Positions 36,569-45,358 of a DNA stretch of 64,000 bases are shown here, piece after piece (within the stretch, counting starts at the first letter, position 1; every line of letters begins with the position of its first letter). The notes below the pieces were generated by a model. That model made no database searches and was not told the origin of the DNA. It saw nothing but the letters and a program-made list of their open reading frames with translations. The DNA is from Arcicella gelida (lineage in GTDB: Bacteria > Bacteroidota > Bacteroidia > Cytophagales > Spirosomataceae), in assembly GCF_034931025.1 (NCBI RefSeq), contig NZ_JAYGIL010000003.1, positions 352,266-416,265 on the forward strand, read 5' to 3'. The position numbers were made by a program, and so were the translations under genes.

Positions 36569-38560
36569 ATGACACCTAGATTTACTTTTCACAAGTGTAT
36601 TCTACTGATTACTTGTGTGCTATTAGGTTTTTATACCAAAGCTCAAACTCCCACTCCGATTACTTTCGGTAAAGTAGATTTGAAAGACCTTCAAATGAAA
36701 AGCTATCCCAAAGACACTGCTGCTGAAGCAGTTGTACTTTGCGACTATGGCGAATACGCTTATTACTTTGGTAAAGACATGCCAAAAGTTACTTATCGCC
36801 GACACATCCGCATCAAAATTCTCAAGAAATCTGGCTTTGAATATGCAAGTCAGAAAATCCCGTTTTATGTGACAGACAATGTCGATAAAGCAGAAACAAT
36901 CAGTAATCTGAAAGCAATAACTTGGAATGTAGAAAATGGAAGCCCGACAAGCTATACGATGTCGGACGATGAATTTTTTGAGGAAAAAGAAACAAATACA
37001 CTTTACTATAAAAAATTTACTTTCCCACAAGTTAGAGAAGGCTCTGTGCTAGAATATTCTTATGAAATAGAATCGGGCTTGTGGTATCGTTTACGCAATT
37101 GGAATTTCCAAACCAGTATTCCTACACTTTGGAGTGAATTGCGTGCTGAAATCCCAGCTTATTTTGACTATAAAATTACATTGAACAGTCTTTTGCCTTT
37201 GAAAGTGCAAGAAACAAAACAGGGTAGTCAGAATTTTATGCGTAGCAGTGTTCGTGACCCTTATCTTGCTTATAGATTTGCCATTGAGGATATTCCTGCT
37301 TTAAAAAAAGAACCTTTTTTGACAACCCTTGAAAACTATCGTTCTAAACTTAGTTTTGAATTAGCGGTAACTTATTTACCCAACCAAGGAAAAATAGATT
37401 ATTCGCAAACTTGGGAGGCACTCAATGAAACTTTATTGATGAGTGATTATTTCGGAAAGCAAATCAAGAAATATGATGAAGCTCAGAATATTGCCAAGCT
37501 CCTAAAAACACAAACCAAAGATTCATTGGCTTTACTGACGGCTGCCTATCAGTATATTCAAAGTAATATGAAATGGGACGGTGAAAATGAAGTATTTACC
37601 TCAAGTGTTAATTTGAATAAAGTAGCAGAAAAGGGCTTAGGGAATTCAGCAGAAATCAATTTGATGTTGGTACGTTTACTTCGTGAATGTGGTTTTGATG
37701 CCAACCCGATGATATTGAGTACTCGTGAAAATGGTTTACCGACAGATTTAGTTTTATTAGATAGATTTGATTTTACTATCGCACATGTTTCCTTGAATGG
37801 TAAAGATATTTTGCTAGACGCAACTAGCAAATATGCTCAAGTAGATATGCTTCCGCTACATTGTTTGAATGAAAAAGGGAGATTGATTGTCAGAAAAAAT
37901 AGTCGTTGGATACCGATTCCTGCTCGCCCAATAAGCAGAAAAGTAAGTTTGATTAACATGGAAATTTTGCCTGACCAACAGATGAAAGGAAACGTAAATA
38001 TTTCTTATGTTGGGCATGATGCTGTTTTTTTTAGATCAGCGGTATTGAGTAAAGGAAAAGAGGATTACATCAGTAATTTCAAGAAAAACAAACCCAACCA
38101 GACTATCAGTAAGTTGGATTTATTGGCTATTGATTCCTTAGGGCTGATGCCAGAGATGAAAATCCAAACGGTTTATAATGAAGCCTACACCATCGCTGGC
38201 GACCGCATCTATTATACTCCGATGCTTGATTTGGGAGAAGAAACCAATCCATTCAAATCGCCAATCAGAAATTATCCCGTTGAGTTTGGTGTACCACAAG
38301 AAGAAACATTCAGTGCTATTTTCAAAATTCCTGCTGACTATGTAGTAGAAGAAATGCCAAAAGGTGAAAGTATTACTTTACCCAATAATGGCGGTCGTTT
38401 TGATTTTAGAGTAACATTATTGGAAGGAGAAGTTAAAATAGACAGCAAAGTAAGTTTAAAGAAAGCACTTTACAGCAGTGAAGAGTATTCGGCTCTACGA
38501 GAATTTTACAACAGAATTATTGCTAAACATGCAGAGCAGATTATTTTGAAGAAGAAGTAA
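36569..38560 (+). CDS. DUF3857 protein with inactivated transglutaminase-like domain (copy 1)
   Basis: The 663-residue exported protein has a signal peptide ending YTKAQ. DUF3857 (about 40-270) contains FPQVREGSVLEYSYEIES, the typical LPNVxEGSVIEYxY motif. A transglutaminase-core-like domain follows (about 300-430), then a DUF3858-like C-terminus. At the usual catalytic Cys the sequence reads GLGNSAEINLML (Ser, about 361), and the usual His position (FNHV in the copy at 40.7 kb) reads FDFT. Only the Asp (LLDATS) is kept. It is therefore probably a non-catalytic paralogue. The following two genes are its relatives. Confidence 0.88.
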   Translation: MTPRFTFHKCILLITCVLLGFYTKAQTPTPITFGKVDLKDLQMKSYPKDTAAEAVVLCDYGEYAYYFGKDMPKVTYRRHIRIKILKKSGFEYASQKIPFYVTDNVDKAETISNLKAITWNVENGSPTSYTMSDDEFFEEKETNTLYYKKFTFPQVREGSVLEYSYEIESGLWYRLRNWNFQTSIPTLWSELRAEIPAYFDYKITLNSLLPLKVQETKQGSQNFMRSSVRDPYLAYRFAIEDIPALKKEPFLTTLENYRSKLSFELAVTYLPNQGKIDYSQTWEALNETLLMSDYFGKQIKKYDEAQNIAKLLKTQTKDSLALLTAAYQYIQSNMKWDGENEVFTSSVNLNKVAEKGLGNSAEINLMLVRLLRECGFDANPMILSTRENGLPTDLVLLDRFDFTIAHVSLNGKDILLDATSKYAQVDMLPLHCLNEKGRLIVRKNSRWIPIPARPISRKVSLINMEILPDQQMKGNVNISYVGHDAVFFRSAVLSKGKEDYISNFKKNKPNQTISKLDLLAIDSLGLMPEMKIQTVYNEAYTIAGDRIYYTPMLDLGEETNPFKSPIRNYPVEFGVPQEETFSAIFKIPADYVVEEMPKGESITLPNNGGRFDFRVTLLEGEVKIDSKVSLKKALYSSEEYSALREFYNRIIAKHAEQIILKKK

Positions 38561-38749
38561 AAAGCAATGTAACTTTGAAATCTGGCTTTGTAGTTGGGAG
38601 TGTGTTGACTCCCTAAGAATAAATTGATTGAGAATGTAAACTTATAAGGATTTGAGGTTAAGGTTCTTATTATTAGTTGATTATAAAATTATTACAGGTT
38701 TGATTTAATACTTATAAACTCACTACATACATTAATAATACACATACAA

Positions 38750-40744
38750 ATGAAAAAAAATACCTTTTTTAAAAGTAGCCTTGGTTGCTTTTTATTATTC
38801 CTAGTAACCTTTTCAATCAATGCCCAAAATAGTCCTATCAAATATGGCAAAGTGGACATGGCTGATTTACAAATGAAAGCCTACGACAAAGATACTTCTG
38901 CCGAAGCAGTAGTACTTTGCGATTTCGGAACGCACAATTACACCTATCGTGAAGGACAAGGTTTAAAAGTTGCTTATGAAAGGCATCGAAGAATCAAAAT
39001 CCTCAAGAAATCTGGTTATGAATGGGCTACTTATTCATTTGGATTGAGTAATTCCAGAACAGGAACTGCTAAAGAATACTCTTCTAATATCAAAGGAGCC
39101 ACTTACAATTTAGTAGATGGAAAAATCGTAACGACCAAATTAGAAAAAAGCTCAATCTTCCTAGAAAAGAAAAGTGAGAATCTGATGATTCAAAAAATCA
39201 CATTGCCCAATGTTCAAGAAGGCTCAGTCATAGAATATTCATACAGAATTGAATCAGACTTTGATACAGAAGTTCGTTCTTGGGAATTCCAAAGAAGTAT
39301 TCCAACACTGTGGAGTGAATATCAAGTAAAAGTGCCAGATTTTTACCAATTCCAATTAATTACACAAGGTTATGAACCTTTTGTGGTATCATCCATCACT
39401 AAAGAATCTTTGAATTTTGGTCCTGGTTTAGAGGGTGTCGCTGCTACCTATTACAGATTTGTTCAGAAAGATGTACCTGCTTTAAAAGTAGAACCATACA
39501 TTACTACGATTGAAGATTATCGTTCGCAAGTTGAGTTTGAGATTTCTGCTTATGTGCCAACAGGAGGTATTCCCAAACATTTTTCTTCTACATGGAATGA
39601 TTTCTCAAAAACCTTAACCAATTATGATAATTTCGGAAGGTTACTCAACAAAGGAGGTTTTCTGAAAGAAGTAGCCGCAACGATTAGAGCAACTGCCAAA
39701 GATAGTTTGTCTAAAATTCAAGCAGCCTATAATTATGTTGCCAAGAATATGACTTGGAATCAGCAAAAGAGTTTCTATGCAAGTGGAACGTTGAAAAAGG
39801 CTTTTGAAGCAAAAACGGGAAATTCGGCAGACTTGAATTTGATGTTGATTGCTTTGCTCAGAGAATTGGATATTGAAGCTGACCCCGTTGTGTTGAGTAC
39901 TAGAGATAACGGGCGAGTATTAGATTTTTATGTGCTTGAACGCAAGTTCAATTATGTAATTGCGGCGGTAGATGTACAAGGACAATGGTTATTGATAGAT
40001 GCTACAGAGCCAGGAATGCCTTTGGGGACTTTACCGATGCGTTGTTTGAATGGAAAAGGAAGATGGATTCATGGTGAATCAGGCGATTGGGTTGAACTAA
40101 AAACCAATGCAAAACTAGCAAAAACATTGATTGCAAACTTTGAAATTTTGCCAGAAGGACAAATAAAAGGACAATTAAGCATCAATCACATCAGTTATGC
40201 AGCACATGACGAACGCATGCAAATCAAAAAAGATACCAAAGCAAAATACATTGATAATCTTAAAAAATCGCATAATAACTGGGAAGTAAAAAAAGTTGAG
40301 ATTGAAGATGAAAACGAAATTGAAAGACCGCTACAAGTAAAACTAGATTTGAATATCAATGAAGGGGTAGGAGTAGCAGGAGATAGAATTTATTTTAATC
40401 CGATGATTGGTGAGGGCGAAAACAAAAACCCTTTCACTACATTAGAAAGAAGATTTCCAGTTGATTTTGGTACTTTGATTGAAGATAGTTTTATCGCTAC
40501 TTATACCATACCAAAAGGTTATGTAGTTGAAGAAATGCCTAAAAGTTTAAGAGTGAATTTACCAGAAGATGCTGGCAGATTTGCTTTTATGGTGGCTAAA
40601 TCAGAAGATATTATTACGATTTCTAGCAAAGTTATGTTAAAGAAAACCATGTATTTTGCCGAAGAATATGAATTACTAAAAAGGTTTTACGACCAAATTA
40701 TTCAGAAACACGCAGAACAAATAGTTTTAAAGAAAGCCCAATAA
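38750..40744 (+). CDS. DUF3857 protein with inactivated transglutaminase-like domain (copy 2)
   Basis: The 664-residue close paralogue of the preceding gene shares the signal peptide (FSINAQ), the YGKVDMADLQMKAYDKDTSAEAVVLCDFG opening and KITLPNVQEGSVIEYSYRIES. It again lacks the transglutaminase Cys (TGNSADLNLMLIALL, Ser at about 358) and His (FNYVIAAV). The downstream gene starts 3 bp after its stop, so copies 2 and 3 are cotranscribed. The lost active site in two tandem copies suggests a structural or binding role. Confidence 0.88.
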   Translation: MKKNTFFKSSLGCFLLFLVTFSINAQNSPIKYGKVDMADLQMKAYDKDTSAEAVVLCDFGTHNYTYREGQGLKVAYERHRRIKILKKSGYEWATYSFGLSNSRTGTAKEYSSNIKGATYNLVDGKIVTTKLEKSSIFLEKKSENLMIQKITLPNVQEGSVIEYSYRIESDFDTEVRSWEFQRSIPTLWSEYQVKVPDFYQFQLITQGYEPFVVSSITKESLNFGPGLEGVAATYYRFVQKDVPALKVEPYITTIEDYRSQVEFEISAYVPTGGIPKHFSSTWNDFSKTLTNYDNFGRLLNKGGFLKEVAATIRATAKDSLSKIQAAYNYVAKNMTWNQQKSFYASGTLKKAFEAKTGNSADLNLMLIALLRELDIEADPVVLSTRDNGRVLDFYVLERKFNYVIAAVDVQGQWLLIDATEPGMPLGTLPMRCLNGKGRWIHGESGDWVELKTNAKLAKTLIANFEILPEGQIKGQLSINHISYAAHDERMQIKKDTKAKYIDNLKKSHNNWEVKKVEIEDENEIERPLQVKLDLNINEGVGVAGDRIYFNPMIGEGENKNPFTTLERRFPVDFGTLIEDSFIATYTIPKGYVVEEMPKSLRVNLPEDAGRFAFMVAKSEDIITISSKVMLKKTMYFAEEYELLKRFYDQIIQKHAEQIVLKKAQ

Positions 40745-40747
40745 ATA

Positions 40748-42655
40748 ATGAAAGCATTTATCATCAGTTCACTACTATTGACAAGTATTTTGAGTAATTC
40801 TTTTGCTCAGAATACTTGGAATGTAGCCAGCATTCCAGCAGAATTAAAGGAAAAAGCACATGCTGTAATTCGTAAAAGCGAAACCATTTTTACGGTTAAA
40901 AACCTAGGAGAAGCTACTGAAAAGAATCATAGAGTAATCACTATTTTGGATGAACAAGGCTTACAATATGCTTCTATGACGCTTTTTTATAGTAAGCTTG
41001 AAAAAGTAAATAATTTTGAAGGTGTATTGTACGACAGTAATGGAGAAAAAGTAAAAAAAATAAAGAAGGATGATATTCAAGATGGGAGTGCCGTTGGAAA
41101 TGGAACACTTTTTGGCGACAACCGTTATAAACATGCGGAATTCAAATATGCGATTTTCCCTTTCACGGTAGAGTTCACAACAGAAACAACAAATAAAAAT
41201 TTACTTTTTTATCCGATGTGGTTTCCGCAAGAAGACGAAGAAAATGTAGCAGTTGAACAATCGTCTTTAAAAATACAAATGCCTGCCAATTTGCCACTTC
41301 GTTATAAATCAATTAACGGATTAGCAGAACCTACCTTGGAAAATATTGCAGAAACGAAAAGTTATACTTGGCAAGTAAAGAATTTACAAGTTTATGAAAA
41401 TGAACTTTATTCACCTAAATGGACACGCTACGGAAAAGGAGTATTGACTGCTCCGAATGAGTTTGAAGTAGAAGGTTTCAAAGGAAGTATGAAAACGTGG
41501 AAAGATTTGGGTGAGTTTGATAATATTTTAGGAAAAGGAAGAGACGTTTTACCCGAAAATGTTCAACAAGAAGTAAAACAATTGGTAGCAAATATTAGCG
41601 ACCCAACCTTGAAAGTAAAAAAGGTTTATGAGTACTTACAATCTAAAACCCGTTACATTTCTATTCAATTAGGAATTGGTGGTTGGCAACCTTTTGAAGC
41701 GAGTTATGTAGCCGAAAAAGGTTACGGCGATTGTAAAGCATTGTCGAATTACACAAAAGCCTTGTTGAAAAGTGTTGGCATAGAATCATTTTATGCGTCC
41801 ATCAGAGGAGGAAGTAACGAGCGAGATATTCATTCAGATTTCCCTTCTCAGCAATTTAATCACGTAATTGTGTGCGTGCCAATGAAAAACGATACTATTT
41901 GGCTGGAATGTACTTCACAAGATAATGCTTTTGGTTATTTGTCTGATTTTACAAGTGACCGTTATGCACTTTTATCAACACCAGAAGGAGGGAAATTAGT
42001 GCGAACGCCAGTTTATAAAGCCAAAGACAATCAGCAAAATAGGAATATTAAAGTAGCTTTGGCAGAAGATGGAAATGCTACAGTTACTGCTGTAACAGAA
42101 TATACTGGACTTTTATCGGATGATTATTCGGATATTAAAAACTTATCAAGCAGAGAAGAACAGCAAAAACATCTTTATAAAAGAATTAATATTCCCAGTT
42201 TTGAAGTAAACAGTTTTTCTATTCAAGATGAAAAGAAAAGAATTCCAACGGCTACTGTAAAATTAGATTTGAATGTAAGGAAGTGTGCATCAAAAAGTGG
42301 AACGAGATTGTTTTTAACGCCTAATTTAATGTCGGCGATTAATACTGTTCCGCCAGCGTTGGATAAACCTCGTCAAACAGAAGTAGTGTTAAAAGTTGCT
42401 TTGACCGAAACCGATTCTGTTACTTATCAATTACCTAAAAATGCTACTTTAGAATTTAAACCAGAAGGAATTAAGTTTGAAAACCGTTTTGGTACTTATC
42501 AATCAGAATTTCAGGTAAAAGATGGAAGCTTATTGTACATTAGAAAATTAGTGAGAAATCAAGGCAAATTTCCACCAGAAAGCTATGCTGAACTCATTGA
42601 ATATTACAAAAAAGTAAGCAAAGCTGATAGAACACAAGTGGTTTTGAAGCTTTAG
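40748..42655 (+). CDS. DUF3857 and transglutaminase protein, active-site copy
   Basis: The 635-residue exported protein has a signal peptide ending SNSFAQ, DUF3857 (about 25-230) and a transglutaminase core (about 265-400). The complete triad is present: Cys in YGDCKALSNYTKALLKSVGI (about 328), His in QQFNHVIVCV (about 372) and Asp/Glu in WLECTSQDN. A C-terminal DUF3858-like part ends in KKVSKADRTQVVLKL, like the endings of copies 1 and 2 (HAEQIVLKKA). This is the only one of the three likely to be enzymatically active, as a periplasmic cysteine peptidase or transglutaminase. Confidence 0.9.
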   Translation: MKAFIISSLLLTSILSNSFAQNTWNVASIPAELKEKAHAVIRKSETIFTVKNLGEATEKNHRVITILDEQGLQYASMTLFYSKLEKVNNFEGVLYDSNGEKVKKIKKDDIQDGSAVGNGTLFGDNRYKHAEFKYAIFPFTVEFTTETTNKNLLFYPMWFPQEDEENVAVEQSSLKIQMPANLPLRYKSINGLAEPTLENIAETKSYTWQVKNLQVYENELYSPKWTRYGKGVLTAPNEFEVEGFKGSMKTWKDLGEFDNILGKGRDVLPENVQQEVKQLVANISDPTLKVKKVYEYLQSKTRYISIQLGIGGWQPFEASYVAEKGYGDCKALSNYTKALLKSVGIESFYASIRGGSNERDIHSDFPSQQFNHVIVCVPMKNDTIWLECTSQDNAFGYLSDFTSDRYALLSTPEGGKLVRTPVYKAKDNQQNRNIKVALAEDGNATVTAVTEYTGLLSDDYSDIKNLSSREEQQKHLYKRINIPSFEVNSFSIQDEKKRIPTATVKLDLNVRKCASKSGTRLFLTPNLMSAINTVPPALDKPRQTEVVLKVALTETDSVTYQLPKNATLEFKPEGIKFENRFGTYQSEFQVKDGSLLYIRKLVRNQGKFPPESYAELIEYYKKVSKADRTQVVLKL

Positions 42656-42725
42656 GATAAGTGTCTATTTTTGTTAGAATTTATGGCAAATTATAGATTC
42701 TAGGACTAATAACTAATATATCAAA

Positions 42726-43760
42726 ATGAAAAACATTGAGCTACTAAAACTAGAGGGGAAATTACAAAATCAAGCAATAATTGATTTATTGGAACATGAT
42801 ACATTTTTAACTAAAACTCAAATTGATGAAATTATTGAAATTGGTGAAGATGTATTGCCAGATTTAAGATTAATTATTGAGGCATATTTGGAGAATCTTG
42901 ATTCCCTCAAAGAGTATTCCGAAAACTTAGTTCCTTTTTTTCATATTACTAATTTTTTGTCTTATTTGAAAGATGAGAATGCTTTTGATTTAATGATAAG
43001 GCATATCAAAAGTGATTTTAATGTACTGTCTGATATTTATGAGGATTCAATAAATGACCAGCTACCTCTTTTCTGTGCTATGTTTCCAAACAGAATAAAG
43101 GAAGTAGAAGAAGCTTTGTATGATAGAAGTATCACTTATGCCAATAAAGATTTGTTAAGTGATGTATTTGTCAAAATGGCAATCATTCATGATAATGAAA
43201 TCGTTAAGCAAGAAGCGATTTCAGTCTTGTTAAAATATCTTGAATTTTTATCTATTCCTGAAAATAGAGAAGGTTTTGCAATCACTGAAGGTGAAGATAT
43301 TTCTTGGATAAATCTCGACGAACACCTTGCTTTTCTTATTAGTGATTTGTACAATTTGTTAGGAGAAGATGTAGCAACGGATTATGTTAAATCTCTATTC
43401 GAGCAAGATTTAGTTGAAACTAATATTTTTGGAGATTTGGATGAACTATTGGAAAGCAAACGAGAGTCATTTGATGCGTACCCAGATATATATGGAGTTA
43501 ATGAGGAATGGGAGGAGTTGGTCGAAGAACAGAGACAATTTGAGGAAAATCGTAAACGATTAGAGGAAGAAAATCGTTTACTACAAGCACAGAGAATGGC
43601 TCTTTTAAATCAAGCAGAAAAGTTTGAAAAACTCTACAAGCAATACAATAGAAATGATAAAGTAAGTGTAAAATATGAAGATGGCACAATTTTGAAAGAT
43701 GTTAAATTTAAAAAAATTGAGGAGGATTTGAAAAATGAAAAGTGTTCAATAATTAGCTGA
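42726..43760 (+). CDS. Hypothetical helical protein, DUF1186-like
   Basis: The 344-residue acidic protein has an all-helical, HEAT-like body (about 1-230; VLPDLRLIIEAYLENLDSLKEYSEN, LLSDVFVKMAIIHDNEIVKQEAISVLLKYLEFL). A coiled coil follows (255-300; EEWEELVEEQRQFEENRKRLEEENRLLQAQRMAL), then a small basic domain VSVKYEDGTILKDVKFKKIEEDLKNEKCSIIS. The body is similar in style to DUF1186 proteins, and the tail resembles tails that often accompany SEC-C motifs, but no CxCGSGKKxKxCC motif is present. No signal peptide, so cytoplasmic. Assignment tentative. Confidence 0.65.
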   Translation: MKNIELLKLEGKLQNQAIIDLLEHDTFLTKTQIDEIIEIGEDVLPDLRLIIEAYLENLDSLKEYSENLVPFFHITNFLSYLKDENAFDLMIRHIKSDFNVLSDIYEDSINDQLPLFCAMFPNRIKEVEEALYDRSITYANKDLLSDVFVKMAIIHDNEIVKQEAISVLLKYLEFLSIPENREGFAITEGEDISWINLDEHLAFLISDLYNLLGEDVATDYVKSLFEQDLVETNIFGDLDELLESKRESFDAYPDIYGVNEEWEELVEEQRQFEENRKRLEEENRLLQAQRMALLNQAEKFEKLYKQYNRNDKVSVKYEDGTILKDVKFKKIEEDLKNEKCSIIS

Positions 43761-43838
43761 TGCTCATAAGCAACTTTAATGCTCAATAATTTTAGTTTGT
43801 GAACGTTAAGTATTTATTCCAAATCAAAACAAATTATT

Positions 43839-45191
43839 ATGCTTCATAAAACTAAATACATTGCAATTTTTGGATTGCTTTTTACACTTACTTGGTTTTC
43901 GGCTTGCAAGAAAACAGAAGACGATGTTGTCAATAATGCAACAAAAGACGTAAGAGATAGTGTTTATGCTATTTCACAATCGTTATACCTCTGGAATACG
44001 AGTTTACCAACAGCTACATTATTTAAACCGACAAGTTATCCAACTGCTGACTCGGTGATGAGAAAAGTAAGAACTTATAGTCCTTTCGTAAATGGAAAAT
44101 ATCAAGATAGATGGAGTTTTGCCATTGAGAAATCTGTTTGGGATAATTATGTAAGTGGAAATAGTTCAGATGCTGGAGTACAGTATGGCTTTGTAAGTGC
44201 GACAGATTTAAGAGTGAAATTAGTTTATTCGCAGTCACCAGCGGGTTTGTTGGGAGTAAAACGTGGTTGGAAAGTATTGAAAATCAACGGAGTTGATGCT
44301 ACAACGACTAATATTAATCAGTTAAATACAGAATTAGGTAAGAGTTCTCAGACAACTGTTTTTGTGAAACCTGATGGTACGCAACAAACACTTACTCTTA
44401 CTGCGGGAGCTTACAAAGCTGATTATGTAATGAACCCGAAAGTGTTTTCTGTCAACGGAAATAATGTAGCTTATTTTGCCTTTGATTCATTTTTAGGAGA
44501 TGCTATTGGTAATAAAACTGCTCAGACAACGCTTAATGTCTTAGACCAAACATTTGCTGATTTTAAATCAAAAAATGTCACAGAATTAATTTTAGATTTA
44601 AGGTATAATGGAGGAGGTTATGGACTGGTTTCTAATTATTTAGGTAATTTAATTGCTCCAACGTCTGCCATTGGTAAAATATTTGCCAAAACAGAGCATA
44701 ATACTATTTACACACAATACAATAGCACAGATTATTTTGCAAATGCTGCCAATGGATTGAAACTAAGTAGAATAGTAATCATAGTAGATAAAGGAACTGC
44801 ATCGGCAAGCGAGGAATTAATAAATGCTTTAAAACCTGTTATGACCGTTAAATTGATTGGAAATACAACACATGGCAAACCAGTGGGTTATTATGCAATT
44901 CCAACGATGGATTATTACGCTTTTCCAGTTGCTTTTCGAAATGTTAATTCAGCAGGAACAGGCGATTTTTATGAAGGTTTTTCAGTAGATAAAGTTCAGA
45001 CGGATGATTTTACCAAAGATTTAGGCGATGAGAATGAAGCTTGCCTGAAATCTGCTTTGGAGTATTACAGAACGGGTGTCTTACAATCAACAACTCAGAC
45101 AGCTAGAATTAGTGCTGAAATAAATCAATTGAATAGTAAAATATCAAAAGAGCGATTGAAATTAACGGTTTATGATTTTCCTCAAAAGTAA
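43839..45191 (+). CDS. S41-family peptidase lipoprotein
   Basis: The 450-residue protein has a lipoprotein signal (WFSACKK, Cys about 23), a PDZ domain (about 115-190; PAGLLGVKRGWKVLKINGVDAT) and a tail-specific protease domain. That domain contains ELILDLRYNGGGYGLVSNYLG, the catalytic Ser in GTASASEELINAL and the Lys in TTHGKPVGYY, forming the Ser-Lys dyad. It should degrade periplasmic or surface proteins. A strong terminator follows. Confidence 0.92.
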   Translation: MLHKTKYIAIFGLLFTLTWFSACKKTEDDVVNNATKDVRDSVYAISQSLYLWNTSLPTATLFKPTSYPTADSVMRKVRTYSPFVNGKYQDRWSFAIEKSVWDNYVSGNSSDAGVQYGFVSATDLRVKLVYSQSPAGLLGVKRGWKVLKINGVDATTTNINQLNTELGKSSQTTVFVKPDGTQQTLTLTAGAYKADYVMNPKVFSVNGNNVAYFAFDSFLGDAIGNKTAQTTLNVLDQTFADFKSKNVTELILDLRYNGGGYGLVSNYLGNLIAPTSAIGKIFAKTEHNTIYTQYNSTDYFANAANGLKLSRIVIIVDKGTASASEELINALKPVMTVKLIGNTTHGKPVGYYAIPTMDYYAFPVAFRNVNSAGTGDFYEGFSVDKVQTDDFTKDLGDENEACLKSALEYYRTGVLQSTTQTARISAEINQLNSKISKERLKLTVYDFPQK

Positions 45192-45231
45192 CCTTGTAAG
45201 GTTATTTTAAACTCAAAGAATAAAAATCTTT

Positions 45232-45270
45232 ACCCCACAAGATTCAAGCAATCTTGTGGGGTTTATTTTT
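45232..45270 (+). terminator. Strong intrinsic terminator after the S41 gene
   Basis: A 13-bp stem (45232-45244 with 45250-45262, ACCCCACAAGATT) is followed by TTTATTTTT. Confidence 0.9.
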
Positions 45271-45295
45271 GTCTTCTTTTTTTTGATTAACTTTG
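45268..45295 (+). promoter_or_regulatory. Bacteroidota-type promoter of pheT
   Basis: A TTTTG -33 element ends at 45271, and TAACTTTG at 45288-45295 fits the TAnnTTTG -7 box with a spacing of about 16. The first transcribed base would be near 45302, which excludes the upstream in-frame start at 45293 for pheT. Confidence 0.65.
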
Positions 45296-45358
45296 TATTT
45301 CCGAGAAATTTTAAAAGGAATGAATTTCTCAATCACGAAATCTTACATTGCATTTAGA

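Noticed and set aside
45293..45358. 22-residue N-terminal extension of PheT
   Set aside because: It overlaps the TAACTTTG promoter element, and PheT normally begins with MKISLNWLK.
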